A DNA stretch of 64,000 nucleotides from Porphyrobacter sp. AAP82. GTDB lineage: Bacteria; Pseudomonadota; Alphaproteobacteria; Sphingomonadales; Sphingomonadaceae. Below are positions 29,066 through 38,342 of the stretch, in pieces (the first letter of the stretch is position 1; every line of letters begins with the position of its first letter). The stretch is taken from NCBI RefSeq assembly GCF_000331285.1, contig NZ_ANFX01000013.1:1-64000 (forward strand), read 5' to 3'. The position numbers were made by a program, and so were the translations under genes. Below the pieces are notes generated by a model. It did no database searches and was not told where the DNA came from. It saw only the letters and a list, made by a program, of their open reading frames with translations.

Positions 29066-31786
29066 ATGAATACCTTCACTTCGCTGCGGGCGATGGCGCT
29101 GCTTGGCGCCGGCATGGCCCTGGTTCCGACCGCCGCTTTCGCACAGGATGCCGAAGGCGAGGAAGAACTCCAGCCCGACAACGTCATCATCGTCACCGCG
29201 CAGGGCCGCCAGCAGGCGCTGGCCGACGTGCCGGTCGCGATCTCGGCGATCAATTCGGACACGCTCATCAATTCGGGCGCGAACGACATCCGCCAGCTGA
29301 ACCAGGTCGCGCCCTCGCTGCTGGTGTCCTCGACCGGTTCGGAAGCCAACGGCTCGGCGCGTATCCGCGGCATCGGCACCGTGGGTGACAACCCCGGCCT
29401 CGAAAGCTCGGTCCCGGTGTTCATCGACGGCGTCTACCGCTCGCGTTCGGGGATCGGCCTCAACGAACTGGGCGAGATCGACCGCGTCGAAGTGCAGCGC
29501 GGCCCGCAGGGCACGCTCGGCGGGCGCAACTCCTCGGCCGGTCTCATCAGCATCTTCTCGAAGAAGCCCGAATTCGATTTCGGCGGCACCGCCGAGGCGA
29601 GCTACGGCAACTACAACTTCTTCCGCCTCGGCGGCAGCATCACCGGACCGGTCGCCGAGAACATCGCGGCCCGCCTCGATGGGATCTACGTCAAGCGGGA
29701 CGGCTTCTACACCGACACCGCCAACAACACCGACATCAACGACCGTGATCGCTACTTCCTGCGCGGCCAGCTGCTGATCGAGCCCAACGACGCGCTGTCG
29801 ATCCGGCTGATCGCGGACTACACCTTCCGTGACGAGCAGTGCTGCGCGGCGACCTATGTCGACAGCAGCGTCAACCCGTTCATCGGCAACCTCAACAACC
29901 CCTCGACCCCGCTCACCCCGCTCCAGACCAACGGCAACAACATCATCAACGTGCTGCGCGATCTCGGGCAGAACGTGGCGGCGTTCAACCAGGGCTACAG
30001 CCGCAACGTCTCGGTTACGCCGGGCCGCAGCTACGCGGGCAAGACCAAGGATTACGGCTTCTCGGCGCAGGTCGATTATGACCTCGGCGGCGCGAACCTG
30101 ACCTCGATCACCGCCTACCGCGAATACCGTTCCGGGCAGGGCGGCGATGTCGATTACGGCACCGTCGACATCCTGTTCCGCACCCCGAGCGACGATGCCT
30201 ACCGCCAGTTCCACACCTTCACCCAGGAACTGCGCCTCCAGGGCGAGGCCTTCGACGGCAAGCTCGACTGGCTGGTCGGCGGCTTCTACGCCAACGAGAA
30301 GCTGACCGTGCGCGACAACCTGCGCTTCGGCAATGATTACGGCCGCTTTGCCAGCTGCCGTCTGGTTTCGGGCGGCGGTCTGGCGGGCCTCTATTCGCCG
30401 ACCTCGCCGGGCTGCCTTGCCGCCCGTCCCGCCGCCTTCGGGGCCGCATCGCCGGCGATCTACGCCGCCTACGACGCCCTCGAAGGGCTGCGCAACCGCG
30501 GTTCGGTAGACGACCAGTACAACCAGGACGGCAGCAACTGGGCGCTGTTCACGCACAACATCTTCCACATCACCGATCGCCTCGATCTGACGTTCGGCGT
30601 GCGTTACACCAATGACAAGAAGGACTTCTCGGCAACCTTCCGCAACGACAACACCGCCTGCACCACGGTGCAGGGTCTGGTCAGCCCGCTCCTCGCCACT
30701 CCCAGCCTTGCGGCGGTGGCGGGCGGCCTCATCGGCCTATCGTGCCAGGGCAACTCGACCGCCGAGCTCAACAACGTCTCGATCAGCGATGACCGCAGCG
30801 AAGACGAATGGACCGGCACCGGCATCCTGTCGTGGAAGGCGACCGACGACCTCCTCGTCTACACCAGCTTCGCGCGCGGCTACAAGGCGGGCGGCTTCAA
30901 CCTCGACCGTTCGGCGCTCAAGTCGCCGATCGCGAGCTTCGCCTCGGTCGGCGGTGCGCAGGCGCTGGTCCGCAACCTTCAGTTCGATCCCGAGCTGGTC
31001 GACAGCTACGAGCTCGGCATCAAGTACGCGACCCGTCCGTTCAGCCTCAGCGTTGCCGCTTTCCGTTCGGATTTCAGCAACTTCCAGCTGAACACCTTCA
31101 ACGGGACGGTGTTCCTCGTGCAGAACGTCAACGGCTGCAAGGGCGACCTCGTCGGCGGACCTTCGTCCGATACCGACACCAGCGCTGCCACCGGCGCGTG
31201 CGCGGCGAGCGATGTCAGCTACGGCGTGCGCACCCAGGGTCTGGAAATCGAAACCCAGATCAACCCGTTCGACGATCTCAACATCGGCGGCGGCGTGACC
31301 TATGCGCGCACCCGCTATGTCAACGATCTGGTCGGCAACAGCGCGGGCGCCCCGCTCGATCCGGCGCTGCGCAAGCTGCCGGGCGACAACCTGTCGAACG
31401 CCCCCGAATGGGTCGCCACCGGCAGCATCACCTGGACCCCTGCAATCGGCTCGACCGGCCTCAGCGGCCTCTTCTACTTCGACGGTCGCTACACCGAAGG
31501 CTACAACACCGGCTCCGACCTGTTCCCGCAGAAGGAGCAGGAAAGCTTCGCGCTGTTCAACGCCCGCATCGGCATCCGCGGGCCCGAGCAGAAGTGGTCG
31601 CTGGAGTTCTGGGGCCAGAACATCTTCAACAAGGACTACGCCCAGGTCGCGTTCAACACGCCGTTCCAGGCGGGCACGACCGCGGCGCCCTTCACCGATC
31701 CGGTCTATCCGGGCGGGCGCCAGCTGTTCTCGCAGTTCCTCGCCGAACCGCGCGTCTACGGCGTGACGGGCCGCGTCAACTTCTGA
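29066..31786 (+). CDS. TonB-dependent outer-membrane receptor
   Basis: The 906-residue receptor has a signal peptide (MNTFTSLRAMALLGAGMALV, cleavage near AFAQ), then a TonB box NVIIVTAQ at residues 39-46, a plug domain (ARIRGIGTVGDNPGLESSVP; RVEVQRGPQGTLGGRNSSAG) and a 22-strand-type barrel ending in the classic RVYGVTGRVNF. It belongs to the Sphingomonad receptor branch with low substrate predictability. Loops carry several Cys residues (EQCCAATY and others), possibly disulfides. GGAGAG precedes the ATG. No ABC importer or hydrolase is beside it, so its ligand is unknown. A terminator lies just after its stop. Confidence 0.93.
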   Translation: MNTFTSLRAMALLGAGMALVPTAAFAQDAEGEEELQPDNVIIVTAQGRQQALADVPVAISAINSDTLINSGANDIRQLNQVAPSLLVSSTGSEANGSARIRGIGTVGDNPGLESSVPVFIDGVYRSRSGIGLNELGEIDRVEVQRGPQGTLGGRNSSAGLISIFSKKPEFDFGGTAEASYGNYNFFRLGGSITGPVAENIAARLDGIYVKRDGFYTDTANNTDINDRDRYFLRGQLLIEPNDALSIRLIADYTFRDEQCCAATYVDSSVNPFIGNLNNPSTPLTPLQTNGNNIINVLRDLGQNVAAFNQGYSRNVSVTPGRSYAGKTKDYGFSAQVDYDLGGANLTSITAYREYRSGQGGDVDYGTVDILFRTPSDDAYRQFHTFTQELRLQGEAFDGKLDWLVGGFYANEKLTVRDNLRFGNDYGRFASCRLVSGGGLAGLYSPTSPGCLAARPAAFGAASPAIYAAYDALEGLRNRGSVDDQYNQDGSNWALFTHNIFHITDRLDLTFGVRYTNDKKDFSATFRNDNTACTTVQGLVSPLLATPSLAAVAGGLIGLSCQGNSTAELNNVSISDDRSEDEWTGTGILSWKATDDLLVYTSFARGYKAGGFNLDRSALKSPIASFASVGGAQALVRNLQFDPELVDSYELGIKYATRPFSLSVAAFRSDFSNFQLNTFNGTVFLVQNVNGCKGDLVGGPSSDTDTSAATGACAASDVSYGVRTQGLEIETQINPFDDLNIGGGVTYARTRYVNDLVGNSAGAPLDPALRKLPGDNLSNAPEWVATGSITWTPAIGSTGLSGLFYFDGRYTEGYNTGSDLFPQKEQESFALFNARIGIRGPEQKWSLEFWGQNIFNKDYAQVAFNTPFQAGTTAAPFTDPVYPGGRQLFSQFLAEPRVYGVTGRVNF

Positions 31787-31811
31787 TCGGGGCCACCAGT
31801 GCAATTCGGGG

Positions 31812-31842
31812 AGGGGCGTCCGCAAGGGCGCCCCTTTCTCTT
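31812..31842 (+). terminator. Terminator between convergent genes
   Basis: AGGGGCGTCC (31812-31821) pairs with GGGCGCCCCT (31826-31835), GCAA loop, then TTCTCTTT. It serves the TonB receptor and could also act on convergent yggS, whose stop is at 31848. Confidence 0.8.
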
Positions 31843-31847
31843 TGGGT

Positions 31848-32510
31848 TCAGCCCCGGCTGCCGAACAGCGCCGTCCCCACCCGCACATGGGTCGCACCCA
31901 GCATCACGGCGGTCTCGTAATCGCCGCTCATCCCCATGCTGAGGCCCGAGAGCCCGTGATCGGCGGCAAGCTTCGCCAGCAGCGCGAAGAACGGCGCGGC
32001 TTCGGTGCCCGCCGGGGGAATGCACATCAGCCCGGCAAGCGGGATGGCGGTCTGCCGGACCTCGGCGAGGAAGGCGGGCAGATCGCCGATCGGGCAGCCG
32101 CCCTTCTGCGGCTCGTCGCCGATATTGACCTGCACGAAGCAGGGCACCTGCCGCCCCGCATTGTCCATCGCGCGGGCGAGCGCGTTGCGCAGGCTCGGCC
32201 GGTCGAGCGAATGGATGCAGTCGAACAGCGCGACGGCTTCCTCGGCCTTGTTCGATTGCAGCTGGCCGATCAAATGGAGCGCAATCCCCGGATGGGCCTC
32301 GCGCAAGGCGGGCCACTTGCCTTGCGCCTCCTGCACGCGGTTCTCCCCGAAGACCTGTTGGCCCGCGCCGATCAGCGGCTGGATTGCGGGCGCATCGTGG
32401 GTCTTGCTGACCGCGATCAGCGTGACATCCCCGGGCTCGCGCCGCGCGGGCTTGCACATCCGGGCGATATTGGCGCGGACGGTATCGAGGCGGGTGGCTG
32501 CATTTTCCAT
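31848..32510 (-). CDS. YggS-family PLP homeostasis protein
   Basis: The 220-residue protein is a YggS/PROSC family member, a PLP carrier thought to keep the cofactor level balanced. The lysine of LIAVSKTHDA (Lys36) is the Schiff-base residue in this family. Other family marks are FGENRVQEAQGKWPAL, HLIGQLQSNKAEEAV and GLSMGMSGDYETAVMLGATH near the C-terminus. No catalytic activity is known for the family. The gene is minus strand, and its start codon overlaps the plus-strand ThiE-like gene's ATG as CATG, so the two must share one compact divergent region. Confidence 0.92.
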   Translation of the reverse strand: MENAATRLDTVRANIARMCKPARREPGDVTLIAVSKTHDAPAIQPLIGAGQQVFGENRVQEAQGKWPALREAHPGIALHLIGQLQSNKAEEAVALFDCIHSLDRPSLRNALARAMDNAGRQVPCFVQVNIGDEPQKGGCPIGDLPAFLAEVRQTAIPLAGLMCIPPAGTEAAPFFALLAKLAADHGLSGLSMGMSGDYETAVMLGATHVRVGTALFGSRG

Positions 32511-33066
32511 GGGGGCGCTCTATAGCGGAGCCGTGGCCTGCGCAAAGACCCTCCCCGCCCTGTGGCTTCTGAGTGACGAGCGCAATGACTCGAAGCTCGA
32601 ATGGGCGCTTGCCACTTTGCCGCGGGAAAACGCCTTCGTGTTCCGACACTATCACTTGCACGAGAAAGCACGCCGCGCCCGATTCGATGCGCTCGCTGCT
32701 GTGGCGCGTGCAGGCGGGCATCTCGTGATCCTCTCCGGATCGGCGGAAATGGCGCGGGATTGGGGAGCGGACGGGATCTACGGTCCGCCCGGCAAGCTTG
32801 GCAAGCTGCCCGGGCTGATCCGCCTCGCCACCGCCCACAGTGCCTTCGCGATTCACCGCGCCGATCGGACAGAGGTGGACGGCATCTTCCTCTCACCCGT
32901 CTTTCCGACCCGCTCGCACCCGGGCGGCACCTGTCTCGGTGCGAGCCTTTTCCGCGAATTGGCGGCGCTGGCCGAGGCTCCGGTCATCGCGCTCGGCGGC
33001 ATGACGGCAGAGCGCGCGCGCGAGCTCGACTGGCCGCGCTGGGCCGCCATCGACGGCTTGTCCTAG
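32509..33066 (+). CDS. ThiE-like thiamine phosphate synthase family protein
   Basis: The 185-residue TIM-barrel resembles thiamine phosphate synthase, which couples HMP-PP and thiazole phosphate. Family-type segments are GADGIYGPPGKLGKLPG, FLSPVFPTRSHPGG and APVIALGGMTAERARELDW. The early part (ALWLLSDERNDSKLEWALAT) is degenerate and lacks the full HMP-PP-binding pattern, so a TenI-like regulator or a divergent ThiE are alternatives. The start may be the ATG at 32509, which overlaps the yggS start, or the in-frame GTG at 32533. No other thiamine gene is near. Confidence 0.68.
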   Translation: MGALYSGAVACAKTLPALWLLSDERNDSKLEWALATLPRENAFVFRHYHLHEKARRARFDALAAVARAGGHLVILSGSAEMARDWGADGIYGPPGKLGKLPGLIRLATAHSAFAIHRADRTEVDGIFLSPVFPTRSHPGGTCLGASLFRELAALAEAPVIALGGMTAERARELDWPRWAAIDGLS

Positions 33067-33111
33067 CCGCTAGGGGCGATCCCCGCCCCCATGTCGTTCA
33101 TCGCTCTTTCC

Positions 33112-33140
33112 TTGACCGGAGTCCGGCTAGGATTCATCAT
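33112..33140 (+). promoter_or_regulatory. Probable ftsK promoter
   Basis: TTGACC (33112-33117), a 17-bp spacer and CATCAT (33135-33140) lie upstream of ftsK. The predicted start near 33147 leaves a short leader that holds the CAGGAGA ribosome site. Confidence 0.4.
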
Positions 33141-33163
33141 GTGTTCCGCACAGGAGAACCCCC

Positions 33164-35587
33164 ATGGCCAGCCGCGCGGTCGCACCGAATAAACCCGTTC
33201 GCCAGACCGACGCCGAGTGGCGCGCTGGCCTGCGCCGTTCGATCCGGCGCATCGCGCAGATGACCGGCGCGGGGTTGCTGCTGGGGGCGGCGGTGTTCCT
33301 CGCCCTCGCGCTCGCCAGCTACACCCAGACCGATCCCAGCCCCTCGACCGCTGCCGACCCGGCCGAGGTCGCCAACTGGATGGGCCGCGCCGGGGCCTGG
33401 GCGGCGGACCGCGTGCTGCTGGTGTTCGGCCTGCCCGGCGTGCTGCTGCTGCCCTTGCTCTATGTCAGCGCCCGCAAGCTGTGGCGCGATGTCGAGAATG
33501 GTGACGCGCCGGAGACCACCGCCTGGTGGATGCCGACCGCGCTGCTGCTGATCGCGATGACGCTGGTGGCGACGGTGCTCAGCCTCGTCTTCGAAGGGCC
33601 GGGCGGCACGCTGCCGGCGCAATCGGGGGGTCTTGCCGGCCTGCTTGGCGCAGGCGCGATCCGCGCGGTGGCGGCGCGCTTCGGGGAGGCTGCCGAGGGC
33701 TGGGTGATCCTCGGCCTCGCGCTCGTCTGCCTTGGCGCGGGTGTGGCGCTGCTCACGCGCATCTTCGCGATCGACTGGCGGGTGCTGGTGAGCCTGCCCG
33801 ATTTCCTCGGCGGCGGCTCGCTCGCCGGGCTGATGCGCCGCCTGCCGCTGCCGGGACGCAAGGCCGAGGGCGCGCTCGCCTATGCGGGCGATGTCGACGC
33901 CGATGACGCGGATGACGCCGCCCCCGCCCGCCCGCGCCGCCCCGTCAAGGCCGAGGCCGCGGCAGTGCCGGTCGCCGACGAGCGCCCGCGCCGCCCGCCC
34001 GAAATCTCCGACCCCTCGGCCCCGCCCAAGCGCGCCGCCGCCGGGAGGAGCGCGCAGACCGACATGTTCGCGCGCTTTGCCCTGCCGAGCCTCGACCTCC
34101 TCGCCGAGCCGCCCGCCGACAAGGGCCCCAAGCTCGACAAGCTGGCGCTGGAGCGCAATGCGCGGCTGCTCGAGAACGTGCTCGACGATTTCAACGTCAA
34201 GGGCGAGATCACCGCGGTGCGCACCGGCCCGGTGGTGACGATGTACGAACTGGAGCCTGCGCCCGGGATCAAGGCCAGCCGCGTGGTCGGCCTTGCCGAG
34301 GATATCGCCCGCAACATGAGCGCGATCTCCGCGCGCGTCTCGCCGATCCCGGGGCGCACCGTCATGGGGATCGAACTGCCCAACCAGGACCGTCAGGTGG
34401 TGATGCTCAAGGAGCTCGCCGCGGCCGCCGCCTTCGTCGATGCCAAGGGCAACCTGCCGGTGATTCTCGGCAAGGACATCGCGGGCGAGCCGATCATCGC
34501 CGATCTGGCCGCCATGCCGCACCTGCTGGTCGCGGGCACCACCGGCTCGGGCAAGTCGGTGGGCCTCAATGTCATCCTGCTCTCGCTGCTCTACCGCTTC
34601 ACGCCGGCCGAGCTGCGGCTGATCCTGATCGATCCCAAGGTGCTCGAACTCAAGACCTACGACGATATCCCGCACCTGCTCTCCCCCGTGGTGACCGAGC
34701 CGGCCAAATCGGTGCGCGCGCTCAAATGGGCGGTCGAGGAGATGGAGCGGCGTTACCGGATGATGAGCGCGATTTCCTCGCGCAACATCAACTCCTTCAA
34801 CGAAAAGGTCAGCGCCGCGATCGCCAAGGGCAAGCCGCTGGGCCGGCGGGTGCGCACCGGCTTCGATGCCGAAACCGGCGAGGAGCTGTTCGAGGAGGAA
34901 CAGCTCGATTACCAGCCGCTCCCCCAGATCGTGCTGATCGTCGACGAGCTGGCCGACCTGATGGTCACCGTCGGCAAGGAAATCGAGGTGCTGATCCAGC
35001 GCCTCAGCCAGAAGAGCCGCGCGGCAGGCATCCACCTCATCATGGCGACCCAGCGGCCTTCGGTGGATGTCATCACCGGCGTCATCAAGGCGAACCTGCC
35101 GACCCGCATCAGCTTCAAGGTGACCAGCCGGATCGACAGCCGCACGATCCTCGGCGAACAGGGCGCCGAACAGCTGCTCGGCAAGGGCGACATGCTCTAC
35201 AAGCCCAATACCGGCGCGATGGTGCGTGTCCACGGGCCGTTCGTGTCCGACGAGGAGGTCGAGGCGGTCGCCGATCACTGGCGCGGCCAGGGCGCGCCCG
35301 AATATGTCGATGCCGTCACCGAAGAGCCCGAGGAAGGCTTCGGCTTCGGGTTCGACGATGATCTCACCGCCTCGGACAACCCGGAAGAACGCAAGTATCG
35401 CCAGGCCTGCCAGATCGTGTTCGAGAACCAGAAGGCCTCCGGTTCGTGGCTCCAGCGCCAGATGGGCGTGGGGTACAACACCGCGGCCAAGTGGATCGAG
35501 CGGATGGAGGAAGACGGCTTCGTTGGCCCGGCCAACCATGTCGGCCGCCGCGAGATTTATCGCGACAAGGACGGCAACCCCTTGTGA
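33164..35587 (+). CDS. ftsK: DNA translocase FtsK
   Basis: FtsK pumps DNA through the closing septum and helps resolve chromosome dimers. The 807 residues show N-terminal membrane segments (about 25-190), a Pro/Ala/Arg-rich linker, and the RecA-like motor. Walker A is GTTGSGKSVGLNVI near 459, Walker B VLIVDELADLMVTVG near 589, and MATQRPSVDVITGVIKANLP follows. The C-terminal winged-helix gamma domain (about 742-807; SGSWLQRQMGVGYNTAAKWI) reads KOPS-type sites. Linker length is shorter than in E. coli, as usual for alphaproteobacteria. The gene has its own promoter-like sequence and terminator. Confidence 0.96.
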   Translation: MASRAVAPNKPVRQTDAEWRAGLRRSIRRIAQMTGAGLLLGAAVFLALALASYTQTDPSPSTAADPAEVANWMGRAGAWAADRVLLVFGLPGVLLLPLLYVSARKLWRDVENGDAPETTAWWMPTALLLIAMTLVATVLSLVFEGPGGTLPAQSGGLAGLLGAGAIRAVAARFGEAAEGWVILGLALVCLGAGVALLTRIFAIDWRVLVSLPDFLGGGSLAGLMRRLPLPGRKAEGALAYAGDVDADDADDAAPARPRRPVKAEAAAVPVADERPRRPPEISDPSAPPKRAAAGRSAQTDMFARFALPSLDLLAEPPADKGPKLDKLALERNARLLENVLDDFNVKGEITAVRTGPVVTMYELEPAPGIKASRVVGLAEDIARNMSAISARVSPIPGRTVMGIELPNQDRQVVMLKELAAAAAFVDAKGNLPVILGKDIAGEPIIADLAAMPHLLVAGTTGSGKSVGLNVILLSLLYRFTPAELRLILIDPKVLELKTYDDIPHLLSPVVTEPAKSVRALKWAVEEMERRYRMMSAISSRNINSFNEKVSAAIAKGKPLGRRVRTGFDAETGEELFEEEQLDYQPLPQIVLIVDELADLMVTVGKEIEVLIQRLSQKSRAAGIHLIMATQRPSVDVITGVIKANLPTRISFKVTSRIDSRTILGEQGAEQLLGKGDMLYKPNTGAMVRVHGPFVSDEEVEAVADHWRGQGAPEYVDAVTEEPEEGFGFGFDDDLTASDNPEERKYRQACQIVFENQKASGSWLQRQMGVGYNTAAKWIERMEEDGFVGPANHVGRREIYRDKDGNPL

Positions 35588-35590
35588 GGT

Positions 35591-35624
35591 GACAGGGGCC
35601 AAGCCGTTTGGCTATCCCCCTGTC
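35591..35624 (+). terminator. Stem-loop after ftsK
   Basis: GACAGGGG (35591-35598) pairs with CCCCTGTC (35617-35624), enclosing an inner AGCC/GGCT helix. No T-tract follows, so it may be a processing or REP-type hairpin. Confidence 0.45.
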
Positions 35625-35808
35625 GTCCCCGCCTGCGCGGCGATGACAGCGTGTGTGGGGAGAGGACTGCGGGCAGCGCGCCGATGCAATTCTGCAACGT
35701 CCCGAAATTGTAAATCCGCCGTAACGCGCGCGTCACCGCGCCGTCGCTTCGGCGTCATCCGGCGCTGTCACGGGCAAGGCCTCTCTCCACGGATAAGGGC
35801 TTTCCCCC

Positions 35809-38175
35809 ATGCTTCGCACACGCTTCACGCGCGCCTCGCTGATCGCGCTCGCCACAACCCTCGCCGCCGCGCCGCAGGTCGCCTTGGCGCAGGACGACGC
35901 CGCAGCCGCCGAGGATGACACCGCCTCGGGCAACGAGATCATCGTCACCACCCAGAAGATCGAACAGCGCGCGCTCGACGTGCCGATCACCATCACCGCC
36001 ACCACCGGCGAGCGGATCCGCGAGCTTGGCGTGGGCGATCTTGACGAGCTGTCCTATTACGTCCCGGGCCTGCTCATCCAGGAGCAGAGCGCCAACAACC
36101 CCGGCGTCGTGATCCGCGGCATCACCTCGGACAGCGGCTCGGCGCAGCAGGGCCCGCGCGTCACGCTCTATTACAACGGCGTCGATATCTCGCGCTCGCG
36201 CGGCAGCTACCAGGCGATCTACGATCTGGAGCGCGTCGAGGTCATCAAGGGCCCGCAGGCGACCCTGTTCGGCACCGCCAGCGCGGTCGGCGCGATCAGC
36301 CTTGTCTCGGCCAAGCCCAAGCCCGGCTTCTCGGCCGAGGTGCGCGCCGGCTACGGCAACTACAACCAGACCCTGCTGGGCGGCTATGTCAACATCGGCA
36401 GCGACAGCCTCGCCTTCCGCCTCGCGGGCGAATGGCGCACGCGCGACGGCTATGTCGAGAACCTCAACCCCAACCAGGAAGAGGAACTCTACGCGCAGGA
36501 CCAGCTGGGCTTGCGCGCCTCGCTGCGCTGGACGCCGGGCGACCGCACCACGGTCGACCTTGTCGGCACCTACGACCAGCAGCGCAATGGCGGCACGCCC
36601 TTCGTCTCGGGCCGCTTCCCCGCCTTCCTCGGCGCGCCGGGCGGTGCGGCCAATGCCTTCCGTGACGCGAACCTCTCGGGCAATCCCGCGGGCGCGGCGG
36701 CGCTGGGCGATGACCAGCTCGGTCTCAACCGCGAAGTCTATGACTTCAACCTCACCATCGACCACCAGTTCGAGGACGACTGGAGCTTCACCACCGTCAA
36801 CGGCTACCGCGAATTCGACAGCGCCGAAGTGTTCGACGCCGACGGTTCGGCCGCGCCGTTCCTCGAATTCGCCGAGATCGCCGATGGCTGGCAGGTCAGC
36901 CACGAAGGGCGCTTCACCTATTCGGGCAAGTCCCTGCGCGCGAGCTTCGGCTGGAACGCCTTCATCGAGGACGGCAGCCAGAACGTGCCCTTCGCGACCG
37001 AAGAGGGCACCTTCCTCCAGTGCCTCACCTCGCTGTTCGGCGCGCCGCTGATCCCGGGCATCGCCTGCGTCGCCCCGGGCGGCACCGTGCCGGCGGCCGG
37101 CGTCACCGCGCTCGCCACCGGCGGCGCGCGCACCGCGATCCCCTACAGCTCGGTGTTCGAGAACCAGGGCCGCAACGAGGCCTATTCGCTGTTCGCCGAT
37201 GCGACCTACATCCTGTGGGACAAGCTCGAGCTGACCGCGGGCCTGCGCTGGCTCAACGAATACCGCCGCTCGGGCTTCTTCGCCAACGTGCCCAATTCGG
37301 TGCTGAGCCTCGCCCCGCTGATCCCGGGGCAGATCGACACGGCGGGGCGGACCTTCACCGCCGATGGCCGCTTCAACGCCTGGCTGCCGCGCTTCAACGC
37401 GCTCTACCGCATCTCGGATGACGTGAACGTCTTTGCCACGGTCTCCAAGGGCCGCCGCTCGCCGGTCATCAGCGTCGCCGCGCGGCGTGTGGCCGGGGCG
37501 CCCCAGCCCAATGTCACCAACATCGCCGAAGAAACCGTGTGGAACTACGAGGGCGGCCTCAAGCTTGCCACGGGCCGCATCTCGGGCTCGGTCGGGGTCT
37601 ATTACCAGGTCTACAACGACTTCCAGGTCTCGGTCGCGCAGCTCGATGCCAACGGCAACCCGACCGGCGCCTTCGTCACCGCGAGCGCCGGCAAGGCCTC
37701 GAACCTCGGGGTCGAGGCGGAACTGGCCGTGGACGTGACCGACTGGCTGAAGGTGTTCGGCAATGTCGGCTATATCGACGGCGGCATCGACAAGGACGGC
37801 GCCTTCTCGCCGGCCTTCTCGGGCGCGCGCTTCCGCCTCCAGCCGGAATGGCAGGCGTCGGGCGGGATCACCATCGACAAGGAGTTCGGGAACGGCATCC
37901 GCGTCTTCGCCACGCCGAGCGTGACCTATCGCAGCCAGATCTTCTTCGAGGTGCCCAACAACCCGCTGATCTCGCAGGACGCGGTGACGCTGGTCAATGC
38001 GCGCGCCGGGGTGAGCTTTGCCGAAGGCAAGTACGAAGTGGCCAGCTTCATCCGCAACGCCACCGATGAAGACTACCTGCTCGATGCCGGCAACACCGGC
38101 GGGGCCTTCACCATCCCCACCTTCATCCCCGCCGAACCGCGCTTCTACGGGGTGGAAGTGACCGCGAAGTTCTGA
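35809..38175 (+). CDS. TonB-dependent outer-membrane receptor
   Basis: The 788-residue receptor has a signal peptide (ending ALAQDD), a TonB box EIIVTTQ at residues 43-49, a plug (GVVIRGITSDSGSAQQGPRV; VEVIKGPQATLFGTASAVGA) and a barrel ending YGVEVTAKF. It differs widely from the receptor at 29066-31786. It sits 220 bp after ftsK, in a gap with no regulatory site I can name, and a strong terminator follows its stop. The ligand is unknown. Plug and barrel are complete. Confidence 0.92.
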   Translation: MLRTRFTRASLIALATTLAAAPQVALAQDDAAAAEDDTASGNEIIVTTQKIEQRALDVPITITATTGERIRELGVGDLDELSYYVPGLLIQEQSANNPGVVIRGITSDSGSAQQGPRVTLYYNGVDISRSRGSYQAIYDLERVEVIKGPQATLFGTASAVGAISLVSAKPKPGFSAEVRAGYGNYNQTLLGGYVNIGSDSLAFRLAGEWRTRDGYVENLNPNQEEELYAQDQLGLRASLRWTPGDRTTVDLVGTYDQQRNGGTPFVSGRFPAFLGAPGGAANAFRDANLSGNPAGAAALGDDQLGLNREVYDFNLTIDHQFEDDWSFTTVNGYREFDSAEVFDADGSAAPFLEFAEIADGWQVSHEGRFTYSGKSLRASFGWNAFIEDGSQNVPFATEEGTFLQCLTSLFGAPLIPGIACVAPGGTVPAAGVTALATGGARTAIPYSSVFENQGRNEAYSLFADATYILWDKLELTAGLRWLNEYRRSGFFANVPNSVLSLAPLIPGQIDTAGRTFTADGRFNAWLPRFNALYRISDDVNVFATVSKGRRSPVISVAARRVAGAPQPNVTNIAEETVWNYEGGLKLATGRISGSVGVYYQVYNDFQVSVAQLDANGNPTGAFVTASAGKASNLGVEAELAVDVTDWLKVFGNVGYIDGGIDKDGAFSPAFSGARFRLQPEWQASGGITIDKEFGNGIRVFATPSVTYRSQIFFEVPNNPLISQDAVTLVNARAGVSFAEGKYEVASFIRNATDEDYLLDAGNTGGAFTIPTFIPAEPRFYGVEVTAKF

Positions 38176-38197
38176 TCGCGCCCGATTGCGGCCCATC

Positions 38198-38234
38198 GCG
38201 GCGGGGGACCCTCGGGTTCCCCGCCGCTTTGCTT
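38198..38234 (+). terminator. Terminator of the second TonB receptor
   Basis: A stem of about 13 pairs, GCGGCGGGGGACC with GGTTCCCCGCCGC (one G:U, CTCG loop), is followed by TTTGCTT. Confidence 0.85.
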
Positions 38235-38342
38235 GGCAAGGGGATGGCGGGCGGCGCCCCCGGCCTCGAAAGTTTACGTTCAGAGTTAGCATTTTCTAAA
38301 CGGTGCACCCCGTAAGCCGACGTGGTTAACGGGGGCTTCACC

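Noticed and set aside
33137-35602. Long antisense open frame opposite ftsK
   Set aside because: Same GC-skew artefact; the plus-strand FtsK is complete and unmistakable. Similar antisense frames lie opposite gyrB, pepP, the S9 peptidase and both TonB receptors.
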